Shown: piece after piece, positions 52,393 to 61,008 of the stretch | How the letters are laid out: every line of letters starts with the position of its first letter | How positions within the stretch are numbered: the first letter of the stretch is position 1 | From: Streptomyces sp. NBC_01485 | Lineage (GTDB): Bacteria; Actinomycetota; Actinomycetes; Streptomycetales; Streptomycetaceae | Reading direction: 5' to 3' | NCBI RefSeq assembly: GCF_036227125.1 | Contig: NZ_CP109435.1 | Location: forward strand, 4,340,001-4,404,000 | Length of the DNA stretch: 64,000 nt | The notes under the pieces: generated by a model | What the model saw: only the letters and a program-made list of their open reading frames with translations | Database searches by the model: none | Told to the model about the DNA's origin: nothing | Made by a program: the position numbers and the translations under genes

Positions 52393-53161
52393 CCGTCTCC
52401 AGCACCGTCTCCAGCGAGTTGACCACCAGAGCGGCGCCCGCTCCCCGCAACCGCCGCTCCTTGTCCGCGTTGCGCGCGTAGCCCAGGAACGGGACGCCGG
52501 CCGCGTCGGCCGCCGCGAAGTCGGACGGGGTGTCGCCGATCATCAGGGCGTCCTCGGGCGCCGAGCCCAGGGCACGCAGCGCGAGATGCAGACAGCGCGG
52601 GTGCGGCTTGAGCAGGCGGAGATCCTGGGTGCGGCCGTATATGTGGGGGGTGAAGCAGTCGGTGAGGCCACGCCCGGCGAGGTAACTGGTCACCACCCTG
52701 GGCGAGTTGTTCGTGGTGATCGCCAGCCGCGGGCCCGTCGCCGCCCAGGTGCGGATCAGGGGGTCGGCGTACGCCGTGGGCATCGCCGAGGCCACGGCCA
52801 GCAGTTCCTCCTGGGTGAGACGTTCCTCCAGCTCGGCCGCCAGGTCGCTGCCGGGCCGCACCCGGTCCACCGCGCGCACCACGACGTGCGGGTCCAGCGA
52901 GTGCCGCTCGGTCTCGGTCAGCAGGCGGTGCAGGCCCCGCCCTTCGAGCCAGCCCATCAGCTCCTGGGCCACGCGCTGCGCCGAATGACCCGCGAACAAC
53001 CGGCACATCGGCCCGTCGAAGTCCCAGAGGACGACGCGCGCACGCGTGATCGCCTTCCGCCGCTCCGCGGCCTCGTCGCCACTGCCGCTGCCTCTGTCAC
53101 TACCGGTGTCGGTGCCGCTGTCGGGTGCCACCTGTTCAGTCTGCGTCGTATGAGAGGTCAC
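52376..53161 (-). CDS. HAD family phosphatase
   Basis: 261 residues. A disordered Ser/Asp/Gly-rich N-terminus is followed by HAD motif I VLWDFDGPMCRLF, motif II TTNNSPRVV, motif III Lys in LKPHPRC and motif IV MIGDTPSDFAAADAAG. The GTG start at 53161 overlaps the GntR 2 stop (TAGTG), so the genes are translationally coupled. Phosphosugar or nucleotide dephosphorylation is likely; the substrate is unknown. Confidence 0.82.
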   Translation of the reverse strand: MTSHTTQTEQVAPDSGTDTGSDRGSGSGDEAAERRKAITRARVVLWDFDGPMCRLFAGHSAQRVAQELMGWLEGRGLHRLLTETERHSLDPHVVVRAVDRVRPGSDLAAELEERLTQEELLAVASAMPTAYADPLIRTWAATGPRLAITTNNSPRVVTSYLAGRGLTDCFTPHIYGRTQDLRLLKPHPRCLHLALRALGSAPEDALMIGDTPSDFAAADAAGVPFLGYARNADKERRLRGAGAALVVNSLETVLETVRRRA

Positions 53162-54012
53162 TAGGAGAGTGTCAGGTCCGTCGTGATGGTTTCCCAGAGG
53201 GCGTCGAACCACTTCTGGGATTGCTCGACGAACGCCGCGTCGCGCTGGCCTGCCGACTTCCCGAAGGAGAAGAGGAGCGACTCGGTGCCGAGCACGTCGT
53301 ACATGTCGAGGCGCCCGGCGTCGGTGTGCTCCTCCCGCCGCATGACCATGTAGTACGCCATCAGCGCCTCCTCGCCGTTGAGGAGGTACAGCTTCACCGG
53401 CGGGGTGAACGGCAGGGCGCGGAACGTGATGTTGACGTCGATGCCGTGCGTGCGCAGGGTCTGGAGGTTGTGCCGCAGGACGTGCCCCTGGGCGTTGCGC
53501 ATCGACAGCCAGCGCTCGTGCACCGGGTCGTCGTCGCCGCGGCTGTCGACCGGGACCGGGAAGGCGAGGCTGATGTCCCGGGACGGCAGCAGGATGCGGA
53601 CGTCGATCCGCTCGGGGCGGATACGGCCGCCGTGGATCAGCCGCAGCGGCTCGGCCAGGGCCGGGATGAGGCTCTCGGCGGTGAGACAGGCCGCGTCGAC
53701 GCGTACGTGCCTGGCGGAGAAGGCCTCGGTGATCCGGGGGGCCAGGGCGACCATCGTGGGCTGGGGCTCGTCACGGCCCGGGTCCGGCGGCTGCGCGATC
53801 CGGGGCGGGCTGCCCTTGCTCACGTTGGTGAGGAGACCGTCGTCCTGAAGGGCCCGCAGCGCCTGGCGTACGGCGCCCCGCTCGACGCCGAACTCGTCCG
53901 CCAGCTCGGCCTGGGTGGGCAGCCGGTCACCGGCCCTGAGATCCCCGCCGTGGATGCGTTCGCGCAGGACAGCGGCGATCTGGTCGGGCGAGAGCCTTCT
54001 GTTGCCGTTCAC
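53161..54012 (-). CDS. GntR family regulator 2
   Basis: 283 residues from GTG 54012 (AGGAG nine bases upstream; other in-frame GTGs at 54018 and 54033). GntR HTH (about 5-70: ADEFGVERGAVRQALRALQ). The C-terminal domain shares PSRDISLAFPVPVD, TPPVKLYLLNGEEALMAYY and QSQKWFDALWETI with GntR 3 and, more loosely, GntR 1. It is divergent from a mini membrane gene, with the AAGTTGGC operator between them. Confidence 0.85.
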   Translation of the reverse strand: MNGNRRLSPDQIAAVLRERIHGGDLRAGDRLPTQAELADEFGVERGAVRQALRALQDDGLLTNVSKGSPPRIAQPPDPGRDEPQPTMVALAPRITEAFSARHVRVDAACLTAESLIPALAEPLRLIHGGRIRPERIDVRILLPSRDISLAFPVPVDSRGDDDPVHERWLSMRNAQGHVLRHNLQTLRTHGIDVNITFRALPFTPPVKLYLLNGEEALMAYYMVMRREEHTDAGRLDMYDVLGTESLLFSFGKSAGQRDAAFVEQSQKWFDALWETITTDLTLS

Positions 54013-54128
54013 TGCCACGTTCTCCTGGGTCACGACCAAAAGCTACAACTTCCATCCATCTGACGGGAGTTGTTTGAAAGTTGTTTAGCAGTTGCTGCCA
54101 AGTGGGGACAACATAGTTGTAGTTGGTT

Positions 54129-54148
54129 GCCAACTTGAGCAAGTTGGC
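54129..54148. promoter_or_regulatory. GCCAACTT-N4-AAGTTGGC operator
   Basis: Exact 8-bp arms at 54129-54136 and 54141-54148, about 75 nt upstream of the mini membrane gene and 117 nt from GntR 2. AGTTG words recur at 54069-54100. The same half-site forms a palindrome upstream of GntR 3 (55401-55421). Confidence 0.72.
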
Positions 54149-54223
54149 GGAAGGTTTGCCTCCCACTCCGGCCCACTCGCGGCCTCTCCGACCCTCTCCA
54201 CCCTCCGAAAGGGGGGAACCACC

Positions 54224-54418
54224 ATGCCCGTCCTCGTCCTCCTCAGCGCCGCCTTCGTCGTCGGCGTCGAGCAGACCATCCAGTGGAAGTACGGCACCGC
54301 CGGCGCCGTAGGTCTGCTCCTGCTCAGCATCGGCATCAAGGCCAAGAGCCCCGTGATCAGCTCGGCCGGCGCCGTGATCCTGGCCCTCCTCGCCACCGGG
54401 CCCGCCGTCAACTCGTGA
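54224..54418 (+). CDS. Mini membrane protein (GntR 2/3 partner)
   Basis: 64 residues. ATG 54224 follows GGGGGGAACCACC. Two hydrophobic helices (MPVLVLLSAAFVVGVEQ and AVGLLLLSIGI; SSAGAVILALLATG) with a WKYGTA turn. It is divergent from GntR 2 and overlaps GntR 3 end-to-end by 11 nt. It parallels the gene at 52204. No family recognised; a small ion- or signal-related membrane peptide is conceivable. Confidence 0.72.
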   Translation: MPVLVLLSAAFVVGVEQTIQWKYGTAGAVGLLLLSIGIKAKSPVISSAGAVILALLATGPAVNS

Positions 54419-55316
54419 GCACCAGCTCCGAACTGATCGTCTCCCACAGCGCGTCGAACCACAGACGGGACTGCCGCACGAACGTCGTGTCACGTGGTCC
54501 GGCGCCCTGTTCGAAGGCGAACAGCACCGACCGCGTGCCCTCGGCGTCGTACATCTCCAGGTGCTCCTGGTCGATCGTCTGCTCGCCCCGCTGCACCGTG
54601 TAGTAGGCGAACAGCGCTTCCGTGCGGTTGAGCAGGTACAGCTTGACGGGCGGGGTGAAGGGCAGCGCGCGGAAGGTGACGTGCACGTCGATGCCGTGCG
54701 TGGCGCGCAGGGTGAGCAGGTTGTGCCGCAACACCTGGCCCTGGGCGTTGCGATGGGCCAGCCAGCGGCGCTGCAGCCGCCCGGTCTCCGAGATGTCCAC
54801 CGGCGCCGGGAAGGCGAGGTCGATGTCCCGGGACGGCAGCAGGACCCGGACGTCGATCTTGGCCGGATTCAGTTGCCCCGCGTGGATCTGACGCAGGGGT
54901 TCGCCGATCGCGGCGGTCAGCGAGACCGCCGTCAGACACAGCGCGTCGACCTCGACATGCTCGGCGGCGAACGCCTGGGTGATACGGGGCGGAAGGCCGA
55001 CCATCGAGGGCTGCGGCACCGCCCCGGGCCCGACCGGGGGGCCGGCCGCACCGGGCCGCACGGCGACCGTCGCCGGGCTTCCCTTCGAGACGTTGGTGAG
55101 GAGCTGCTCGGACTGCAGAATCCGCAGCGCCTGGCGTACGGCACCCCGCTCGACGCCGAACTCGTCCGCCAGCTTGGCCTGGGTGGGCATGCGCTGACCC
55201 GGCCGCAGCACCCCGGTTCTGATCCGGGCGCGCAGCTCGTCGGCCACCTCGCGGTGTGACCGCTGCGGCCGCTCCGCCCCCCTCCGCGCAGTGACGGAGG
55301 CATTTTCCGGGTCCAC
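54408..55316 (-). CDS. GntR family regulator 3
   Basis: 302 residues from GTG 55316; a TTG at 55331 is an alternative. The GntR HTH reads LADEFGVERGAVRQALRILQ, almost identical to GntR 2, and the C-terminal domain has LPSRDIDLAFPAPVD, TPPVKLYLLNRTEALFAYY and LWFDALWETISSEL. GntR 2 and 3 are close paralogues, probably from a local duplication together with the mini membrane gene and operator. Confidence 0.84.
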   Translation of the reverse strand: MDPENASVTARRGAERPQRSHREVADELRARIRTGVLRPGQRMPTQAKLADEFGVERGAVRQALRILQSEQLLTNVSKGSPATVAVRPGAAGPPVGPGAVPQPSMVGLPPRITQAFAAEHVEVDALCLTAVSLTAAIGEPLRQIHAGQLNPAKIDVRVLLPSRDIDLAFPAPVDISETGRLQRRWLAHRNAQGQVLRHNLLTLRATHGIDVHVTFRALPFTPPVKLYLLNRTEALFAYYTVQRGEQTIDQEHLEMYDAEGTRSVLFAFEQGAGPRDTTFVRQSRLWFDALWETISSELVLTS

Positions 55317-55400
55317 GTCCGCACAGTACAACTTCCCGCCATCTTTGGGCAGTTCAAAGAGAGATGGTTATAGGACGCTTCCAAGCGGACATAAGTACAG

Positions 55401-55421
55401 TGAAGTTGGCAGCCAACTTCA
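55401..55421. promoter_or_regulatory. Palindromic operator upstream of GntR 3
   Basis: TGAAGTTGGC (55401-55410) and GCCAACTTCA (55412-55421) are exact inverse complements around one A. It is the same AAGTTGGC half-site as upstream of GntR 2, with a tighter centre. Confidence 0.78.
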
Positions 55422-55505
55422 GCAACATGGTCAAACTTTCAGATGGTTGGCCGGTGGGTTCCCTTCCGGAGGGGAGCCGGGAGCCCGAACGGTCGGCACC
55501 GACGT

Positions 55506-55579
55506 ACAGCCACAACTGAACATCGCCCGCACAGCCACAACTGAACAGACAGAGCAGGACCGCACAGCCACAACTGAAC
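55506..55579 (+). repeat. Three ACAGCCACAACTGAAC repeats
   Basis: Identical 16-bp copies start at 55506, 55531 and 55564. They are followed by ACACGGACACACG-type repeats (about 55586-55630). They fill the gap between GntR 3 and the acetyltransferase (55332-55661), which otherwise shows no gene. Confidence 0.85.
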
Positions 55580-55661
55580 AGCTACGGATACACGGACACA
55601 CAGACACACGGGTACACGGACACACGAGTACCCAGACCCTCCGCCCGACCGAAAGGAGCCG

Positions 55662-56903
55662 TCAGAACATGTCCGGGCACCAAGGTCGCCCGGACGTGCG
55701 CAGCAGGGCGTCGGCCCCTCGGGCGGCGCCCGCTCGTTCTTCCCGGAGCCGGCCCAGCGCCGCCAGCCGCCCCGCCGACTCGTCGCCCAGCCACAGCGTC
55801 GCCAACTCGGCGACGCCCAGGGTGAGGTCGGCGCTGCGGGTGGTCGGCGTACAGGAGGCGCCGTCGGGGGTCGCGTCCAGCAGGAAGCGGCCTCCGGCCA
55901 GACCGGCCGGGTCCACGACCTCCAGGACCAACGAGCCCTCCGCGTCGTACGTACGCGCCTGAAGGGCCTGTACGACGTCCAGGATCCGCACCCACAGCCA
56001 GTCCGCCTGCGTGCTGATGCTCGCCGCGCGCGGGTCGGGCAACAGGAGCGGGACCAGGTCGTCCGGGGCCCGCCAACCCGTCTTGACCTGTGTGATCCAG
56101 TCGATGGAGCAGAGGTAGCGCCACAGGGCGCGCTCGGCGGCCGGGGTCACCGCGAGCAGCCAGTTCACGGACGCCGTGTTCCGCGGCTGCTTGGCGGCGC
56201 TCCACGTCTCGTCGGCCGCGTACGACACCAGTCCCTCCACCGTGCCGTCCGCCGAGCGGTACACCGCGTAGAAGGGTTCGGTCCAGGGGTTGCCGCCCGG
56301 CCGCAGCAGGCCGGTGTCCGCGGCCCACCAGTGCTCGTCCCGGCTGACCGCGCCGGGCTGGGCGAGCCGCAGCCGCTCATGGAGCTCGGGACCGGCCTTG
56401 CGGACCTCCTCGGCGTCGGCGAGGTCGATCCGGCCGCCGTCCTCCGGGCCCGACCGGCGCGGGTCGAGGCCGGCCCGGGGTACGTCGATCGTCCACTCGG
56501 TCATCGTGGTGGCCGGGCCGAAGCCGTACCGTCCGTAGATCCGGTACTCGGCGGCGATGAGGGTGGCGACGACGTCTCCGCGGTCCTTCGCGGCCGTCAG
56601 GTCGTCGCTGATCAGACGGGTGAGGAGACCGCGGCGGCGGTGGGTGGCCGACACGGCGACGTTGGAGATGGCGTCGGCGGGGACGGGGGCGCCGCCCACC
56701 GCCGTGAGCTCCTGGGCGAACGAGCGGAACGTCGCCACACACCGGCCCGCGTCGAAGGCGCCCGAGGTTCGGGAGTCCGCGATCGTGGTGCGGCGGTCGG
56801 CGAGGGCCTGGTCGGTGACGGTGGGCGGACGCAGGAAGCCCGTGTTGAGGGCGCGTGTCCAGTCGGGAAGCTCGGCGTCGGTGATCGGGCGTATGTCGGT
56901 CAT
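55662..56903 (-). CDS. Eis-like GNAT N-acetyltransferase
   Basis: 413 residues. The N-terminal GNAT domain has the acetyl-CoA loop [15 protein letters not shown] (about 87-101). The middle domain and the C-terminal sterol-carrier-like region ([20 protein letters not shown]) end in a free C-terminal Phe (PWCPDMF). This is the Eis/DUF4081-type three-part layout, in which the C-terminal carboxylate acts as the general base. The acceptor is unknown; amino compounds such as aminoglycosides are accepted by relatives. Confidence 0.88.
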   Translation of the reverse strand: MTDIRPITDAELPDWTRALNTGFLRPPTVTDQALADRRTTIADSRTSGAFDAGRCVATFRSFAQELTAVGGAPVPADAISNVAVSATHRRRGLLTRLISDDLTAAKDRGDVVATLIAAEYRIYGRYGFGPATTMTEWTIDVPRAGLDPRRSGPEDGGRIDLADAEEVRKAGPELHERLRLAQPGAVSRDEHWWAADTGLLRPGGNPWTEPFYAVYRSADGTVEGLVSYAADETWSAAKQPRNTASVNWLLAVTPAAERALWRYLCSIDWITQVKTGWRAPDDLVPLLLPDPRAASISTQADWLWVRILDVVQALQARTYDAEGSLVLEVVDPAGLAGGRFLLDATPDGASCTPTTRSADLTLGVAELATLWLGDESAGRLAALGRLREERAGAARGADALLRTSGRPWCPDMF

Positions 56904-57004
56904 ACGATCACCGTATGCAGGTGGGGGCGGGTGGGCGGGGGATTTTTTCGGCCCCGCACACCCGCCCGTACCGCCCCCGCCCGCTCCCGCTACCGCTCCC
57001 TGAG

Positions 57005-57571
57005 TCACACCAGCAGGTCCTCCACCTGCGCCTCGCCCTCCCGGTACCGTCGCGTGACCTCCGCGCCCGACTCGTCGGCCGTCCGCTGGAGTCGCTGGCG
57101 GCTGCTGGAGACCTGCTGTTCGTAGCGCACGAGGCGGGCCATCGCCTCGTGGAGTTCGAGGTCGGTGCGGGCGTCGAGGTCGGAGAGTTCGACGTCGGCG
57201 AGCATGTCGGCGGCCAGCCGGCGGTACTCCTCGCTGTGCGGGGTGCCCAGCGTGACGTGCCGGGCCGAGGAGCGGTGGCCGGACGGGGCGTCGGTGAGGA
57301 TCTCCGACAGCCGGTCGACCACGGACGCCGCACCCGTCGGGGACCGCCGGGCCAGCTCCGCGCGCAGGATGTCGATACGGCCCTGGAGCAGCCGTCGTAC
57401 GTAGCTCAGGTCGGCCTCGTCGCGCTGGGCGTCCCGGCGCAGGGTGCGCAGCTCGGGCAGGCTCAGCCGGGGCAGGTCGTGCTCCGGTGGTTCCGTGGGC
57501 AGCACGGGGCTGTCGCTGCGCTGTGCCGGCGGCCGCTGTGTGGCAGGCCGCCCGGTACTCGGTGTGCTCAT
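57005..57571 (-). CDS. rsiG: Anti-sigma factor RsiG (AmfC)
   Basis: 188 residues. RsiG sequesters the sporulation sigma factor WhiG when loaded with c-di-GMP. The diagnostic motif E(X)3S(X)2R(X)3Q(X)3D occurs twice: in [16 protein letters not shown] (first helix) and in [16 protein letters not shown] (second helix, near the C-terminus), both exact. The N-terminus is Pro/Ser-rich and disordered. The start is MSTPSTGRP at 57571. It was earlier known as AmfC for an aerial-mycelium phenotype. Confidence 0.92.
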   Translation of the reverse strand: MSTPSTGRPATQRPPAQRSDSPVLPTEPPEHDLPRLSLPELRTLRRDAQRDEADLSYVRRLLQGRIDILRAELARRSPTGAASVVDRLSEILTDAPSGHRSSARHVTLGTPHSEEYRRLAADMLADVELSDLDARTDLELHEAMARLVRYEQQVSSSRQRLQRTADESGAEVTRRYREGEAQVEDLLV

Positions 57572-57734
57572 GTCCCTCTGCCCCGTCCCCTCGGCCGGCG
57601 TGTGGTGGAAGCATCGTGCCACCCCAAGTCGCCGCTATGTGACCGAGTCCCCCCGAACGGCCCCAGATAGGGGCTTAAGGATCAAAAATGGGCCCCCGCG
57701 AGCCGCCCGCCGGGGACCCGGCATCATGGTCGGC

Positions 57735-58160
57735 ATGCGAGCGGTGGTGCAGAGAGTGGACGGCGCGAGCGTCGTCGTGGACGGCGAGACGGTCGGGGAG
57801 ATCAGCGGCGAGGGCCTGTGCGTCCTGGTCGGGGTCACCCACGAGGACACCAGGGAGACGGCGGCCCAGCTCGCCCGCAAGCTGTGGTCGGTGCGCATGC
57901 TGAACGACGAGAAGTCGTGCAGTGACATCGACGCCCCGCTGCTGGTGATCAGCCAGTTCACGCTGTACGGCGACGCCCGCAAGGGCCGCCGCCCCACCTG
58001 GAACGCGGCCGCCCCCGGCGACGTCGCCGAGCCCCTCGTCGACGAGGTCGTCGCCCGGCTGCGCGCCCTCGGCGCGACGGTGGCGACGGGCCGGTTCGGC
58101 GCGCAGATGCGCGTGTCACTGACGAACGACGGCCCGTTCACCGTCCTGATCGAGATGTGA
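57735..58160 (+). CDS. dtd: D-aminoacyl-tRNA deacylase
   Basis: 141-residue cytosolic enzyme that removes D-amino acids from mischarged t[21 protein letters not shown] start, catalytic [15 protein letters not shown] (SQFTLY) and C-terminal [11 protein letters not shown] (NxGPVT-type) are typical. The GGTCGGC before ATG 57735 gives a modest ribosome site; an ATG at 57726 is out of frame. Confidence 0.95.
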   Translation: MRAVVQRVDGASVVVDGETVGEISGEGLCVLVGVTHEDTRETAAQLARKLWSVRMLNDEKSCSDIDAPLLVISQFTLYGDARKGRRPTWNAAAPGDVAEPLVDEVVARLRALGATVATGRFGAQMRVSLTNDGPFTVLIEM

Positions 58161-58211
58161 AAAACCGGGGGCGCGAACCGGCGTGGCGAACTGACGCGGC
58201 GCACTGGCGAA

Positions 58212-59177
58212 CTAGGGTTCGACGACGACTTCCTGGGCCGCGGCCGTGGTGCCCGCCACCAGGGGGGCGTCCAGCGGGACGTTGCGTTTCACCAGGGCCA
58301 GGGCCACCGGGCCGAGTTCGTGGTGGCGGGCGGACGTGGTGATGAAGCCGATCTTGCGGCCGTCGGGGTCCTCGGTGGCGACGCGCAGTTCGGTGCCGGC
58401 CGGCGGGAGAAGGACCTCGCTGCCGTCCAGGTGGAGGAAGACGAGGCGGCGGGGCGGCTTGCCGAGGTTCTGCACGCGGGCGACCGTCTCCTGGCCCCGG
58501 TAGCAGCCCTTCTGGAGGTGGACCGCCGTGCCGATCCAGCCCAGCTCGTGCGGGATGGTGCGGTGGTCGGTCTCGAAGCCGAGGCGCGGCCGGTGGTGCT
58601 CGACGCGGAGCGCCTCGTGGGCGAGGATCCCGGCCGGCGGACCGGCCTGCGCGGCGTACGACTCCAGGTCGGCGCGGGGGAGGAAGAGGTCGCGGCCGTA
58701 CGGGGTCTCGCGGACGACGGCGCCGGGCGGGACGGGTGCGATCGACCCCGCCGGGAGGTGGACGACCGCGGTGTCCGCCGTCCGGTCGGCGACCTCGACC
58801 CGGTAGAAGAACTTCATCGATTCCAGGTAGGCGATCAGCGCGTCCTGGGTGCCGGGTTCGACGTGCGCCCAGACCGTCTCACCGTCGTCCACCAGGTAGA
58901 GCGCGTGCTCGATGTGGCCGTGCGCGGAGAGGATCAGCGCCTCGGTCGCCTGGCCGGCGGGGAGGTCGGTGACGTGCTGGGTGAGCAGCAGGTGCAGCCA
59001 GCTCAGCCGGTCCGCGCCGGTGACGGCGACGACTCCGCGGTGCGAGAGGTCGACGAAACCGGCGCCGTCGGCGAGGGCACGCTGCTCGCGGAACAGGTCG
59101 CCGTAGTGACCGGCGACGTCTTCGTCCACGCCCTCGGCGGGGACGGCGCCGGGCAGGGACAGCAGAGGGCTCTTCAT
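58212..59177 (-). CDS. ygfZ: Folate-binding protein YgfZ
   Basis: 321 residues, tetrahydrofolate-dependent aminomethyltransferase-like fold. It carries the YgfZ signature KGCYRGQE with the conserved Cys (in LQKGCYRGQETVARVQN). YgfZ helps repair or assemble Fe-S clusters in the cytosol. ATG 59177 gives MKSPLLSLPGAVP. It is 10 nt from the end of the nur gene on the same strand. Confidence 0.93.
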   Translation of the reverse strand: MKSPLLSLPGAVPAEGVDEDVAGHYGDLFREQRALADGAGFVDLSHRGVVAVTGADRLSWLHLLLTQHVTDLPAGQATEALILSAHGHIEHALYLVDDGETVWAHVEPGTQDALIAYLESMKFFYRVEVADRTADTAVVHLPAGSIAPVPPGAVVRETPYGRDLFLPRADLESYAAQAGPPAGILAHEALRVEHHRPRLGFETDHRTIPHELGWIGTAVHLQKGCYRGQETVARVQNLGKPPRRLVFLHLDGSEVLLPPAGTELRVATEDPDGRKIGFITTSARHHELGPVALALVKRNVPLDAPLVAGTTAAAQEVVVEP

Positions 59178-59187
59178 ACGCCTAAGC

Positions 59188-59679
59188 CTACGACTCGGTA
59201 GTTGAAGCCTTGGCGGTTGAAGGCTGGGCAGTTGAAGGCTGGCCGGTTGAAGCCTTGAGCGAGCAGTCCTTGCAGCGGCCGAAGATCGCGAAGTGCTTCA
59301 TGTCGGTCTCGAAGCCGAAACTCGCCTTCAGCTTGGCCCGGAACTCGGCGGCCACCTGGACGTCCGCCTCGATCACGTTCTGGCAGTCCCGGCAGACGAG
59401 GTGGATGTGGTGGTGCCGGTCGGCGAGATGGTACGTCGGCGCGCCGTGCCCGAGGTGGGCATGGCTGACCAGCCCGAGCTCCTCCAGGAGCTCCAGGGTC
59501 CGGTACACGGTCGAGATGTTGACCCCCGACGCCGTCTTCCTCACTTCCACGAGGATGTCGTCGGGGGTCGCGTGCTCCAGGGTGTCCACGGCTTCGAGCA
59601 CAAGTTGCCGCTGCGGGGTCAGCCGGTAGCCGCGTTGCCGCAGGTCGCTCTTCCAGTCGGTGCTTCCAGTGTTCACCAC
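59188..59679 (-). CDS. nur: Fur-family nickel regulator Nur
   Basis: 163 residues. Winged HTH (RQLVLEAVDTLEHATPDDIL), then the Fur dimerisation domain with HHHIHLVCRDC, and KHFAIFGRCKDC with a second Cys pair. His residues in DRHHHIHLV and at KHF match the metal ligands described for Streptomyces Nur, and the gene context (ygfZ, nitrobindin-like) agrees with the nur locus of S. coelicolor from memory. The C-terminal tail is a Ser/Thr/Gln-rich repeat (STGQPSTAQPST) made by local DNA duplication. Confidence 0.88.
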   Translation of the reverse strand: MVNTGSTDWKSDLRQRGYRLTPQRQLVLEAVDTLEHATPDDILVEVRKTASGVNISTVYRTLELLEELGLVSHAHLGHGAPTYHLADRHHHIHLVCRDCQNVIEADVQVAAEFRAKLKASFGFETDMKHFAIFGRCKDCSLKASTGQPSTAQPSTAKASTTES

Positions 59680-59695
59680 ACCGAAGAGTCTAGGT

Positions 59696-60271
59696 CTACT
59701 TGAAGAAGGCGATCCCGTCGTCCGGCATGTCGTCCGGGAGGGCCTTCGCCCAGCGTTCGACGTCTTCCGGGGTGACGACCTTCTTCAGGTGGGCCGACAG
59801 GTAGGGGCGCAGCTCGACCTCGGGGGTCTGCTTCTCGCCGACCCACATGAGGTCGCTCTTGACGTAGCCGTACAGACGCTTGCCGCCGGTGTACGGGCCG
59901 GAGGCGGCCGTGCGGGCGACCGCGTCCGTGACCAGGTCGATCTGCGGCTTCTTGGCGGCCAGGTCGCCGTACCAGATCTCGACCACGCCGTCGTCGCGGA
60001 CCATGGTCACCTCGACCTTGCGGTCGGCGTCGATGCGCCAGAAGCCGGACTCCGACTCCAGGGGGCGGACCTTGTTGCCGTCGCCGTCCAGGACCCAGGT
60101 GTGGGAGTGGTACTCGAGGAAGTCACGGCCGTCGTGGCCGAAGGTGACCTCCTGTCCGAAGTTGCACTTCTCGGAGCCGGGGAAGTCGTGCACGCCCGCG
60201 CCCGCCCAACTGCCGAGCAGGAAGGCGAGGGGGAGAAGGTCCTTGTGGAGGTCGGACGGGATCTCGATCAT
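59696..60271 (-). CDS. FABP/nitrobindin-like heme protein
   Basis: 191 residues, beta-barrel FABP family (DUF1794/THAP4-like). It has the GSWAGAGVHDFPG motif at about 20-32 and then FGQEVTFGHDGRDFLEYHSH. Nitrobindins bind heme and isomerise peroxynitrite; the usual distal His lies near the C-terminus, and YLSAHLKKVV is a candidate. The gene ends 17 nt upstream of nur on the same strand. Confidence 0.87.
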   Translation of the reverse strand: MIEIPSDLHKDLLPLAFLLGSWAGAGVHDFPGSEKCNFGQEVTFGHDGRDFLEYHSHTWVLDGDGNKVRPLESESGFWRIDADRKVEVTMVRDDGVVEIWYGDLAAKKPQIDLVTDAVARTAASGPYTGGKRLYGYVKSDLMWVGEKQTPEVELRPYLSAHLKKVVTPEDVERWAKALPDDMPDDGIAFFK

Positions 60272-60302
60272 GAGTGGCGGTTCCTGGACTGGACGTGGTC
60301 GG

Positions 60303-60401
60303 TCAGCGCTGGCCCTGGTACAGCTTCTTCACGGTCAGACCGGCGAAGGCGAGGACGCCGACGCAGACCAGGACCAGCAGGGCTTCGAAGAAGATCTCCA
60401 C
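60303..60401 (-). CDS. Short membrane peptide (32 aa)
   Basis: GTG start at 60401 with GAGGAG upstream. The sequence begins MEIFFEALLVLVCVGVLAFA and ends LTVKKLYQGQR: one membrane helix with a basic tail. Highly conserved-looking in Streptomyces beside the nitrobindin-like gene. Function unknown. Confidence 0.75.
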   Translation of the reverse strand: MEIFFEALLVLVCVGVLAFAGLTVKKLYQGQR

Positions 60402-60614
60402 GGGGTGCTCCTCGGATGAGCGTGGTTCGGTACACGTACAGCTTCGGTACACGTACGACAGGGCCGGAGGCCAGCTTACGGGTCAGCCGAGAAGCCGGCT
60501 CTGCAGGGCCACCGTCTGCTGGATGGGAACGGCGGCTGCCGCGCCCGCGCGGGACTGGACGACCAGGGCGATGACGTCACCGGCGGTCGTGGGGTAGCTG
60601 ATTACGATTCAGGT

Positions 60615-60977
60615 ATGGCGAAGAAGCTCGTGATCAAGGTGACGGCGGGTGCCGATGCGCCCGAGCGGTGTTCTCAGGCGTTCACGGTCGCGGCGGTGGC
60701 CGTGGCCAGCGGGGTCGAGGTCTCGCTGTGGCTGACCGGGGAGTCCGCGTGGTTCGCGCTGCCGGGCCGGGCCGCCGAGTTCGAGCTGCCGCACGCGGCC
60801 CCGCTGCCCGACCTGCTCGACTCGATCCTCGCGGGCGGCCGCCTCACCCTGTGCACCCAGTGCGCGGCCCGCCGGGACATCACGGAGAAGGACGTCATCG
60901 AGGGCGTACGGATCGCGGGGGCGCAGGTCTTCTTGCAGGAGGCGCTGGGGGACGAGACGCAGGCGCTCGTCTACTGA
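60615..60977 (+). CDS. DsrE family protein
   Basis: 120 residues of the DsrE/TusD-like sulfur-transfer fold. Starts MAKKLVIKVTAGADAPERCS, then FTVAAVAVASGVEVSLWLTG, and a Cys pair in RLTLCTQCAARRDI that could carry persulfide. The partner is unknown. It converges with the DUF3099 gene, with a small TGAGAC/GTCTCA pair (60975-60990) between them. Confidence 0.85.
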   Translation: MAKKLVIKVTAGADAPERCSQAFTVAAVAVASGVEVSLWLTGESAWFALPGRAAEFELPHAAPLPDLLDSILAGGRLTLCTQCAARRDITEKDVIEGVRIAGAQVFLQEALGDETQALVY

Positions 60978-61008
60978 GACAGCCGTCTCACTGCGGGGCG
61001 GCGGGGCG

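Noticed and set aside
55431-55521. Short plus-strand frame after the GntR 3 operator as a third mini membrane gene
   Set aside because: It encodes about 30 hydrophilic residues without a membrane helix or ribosome site.
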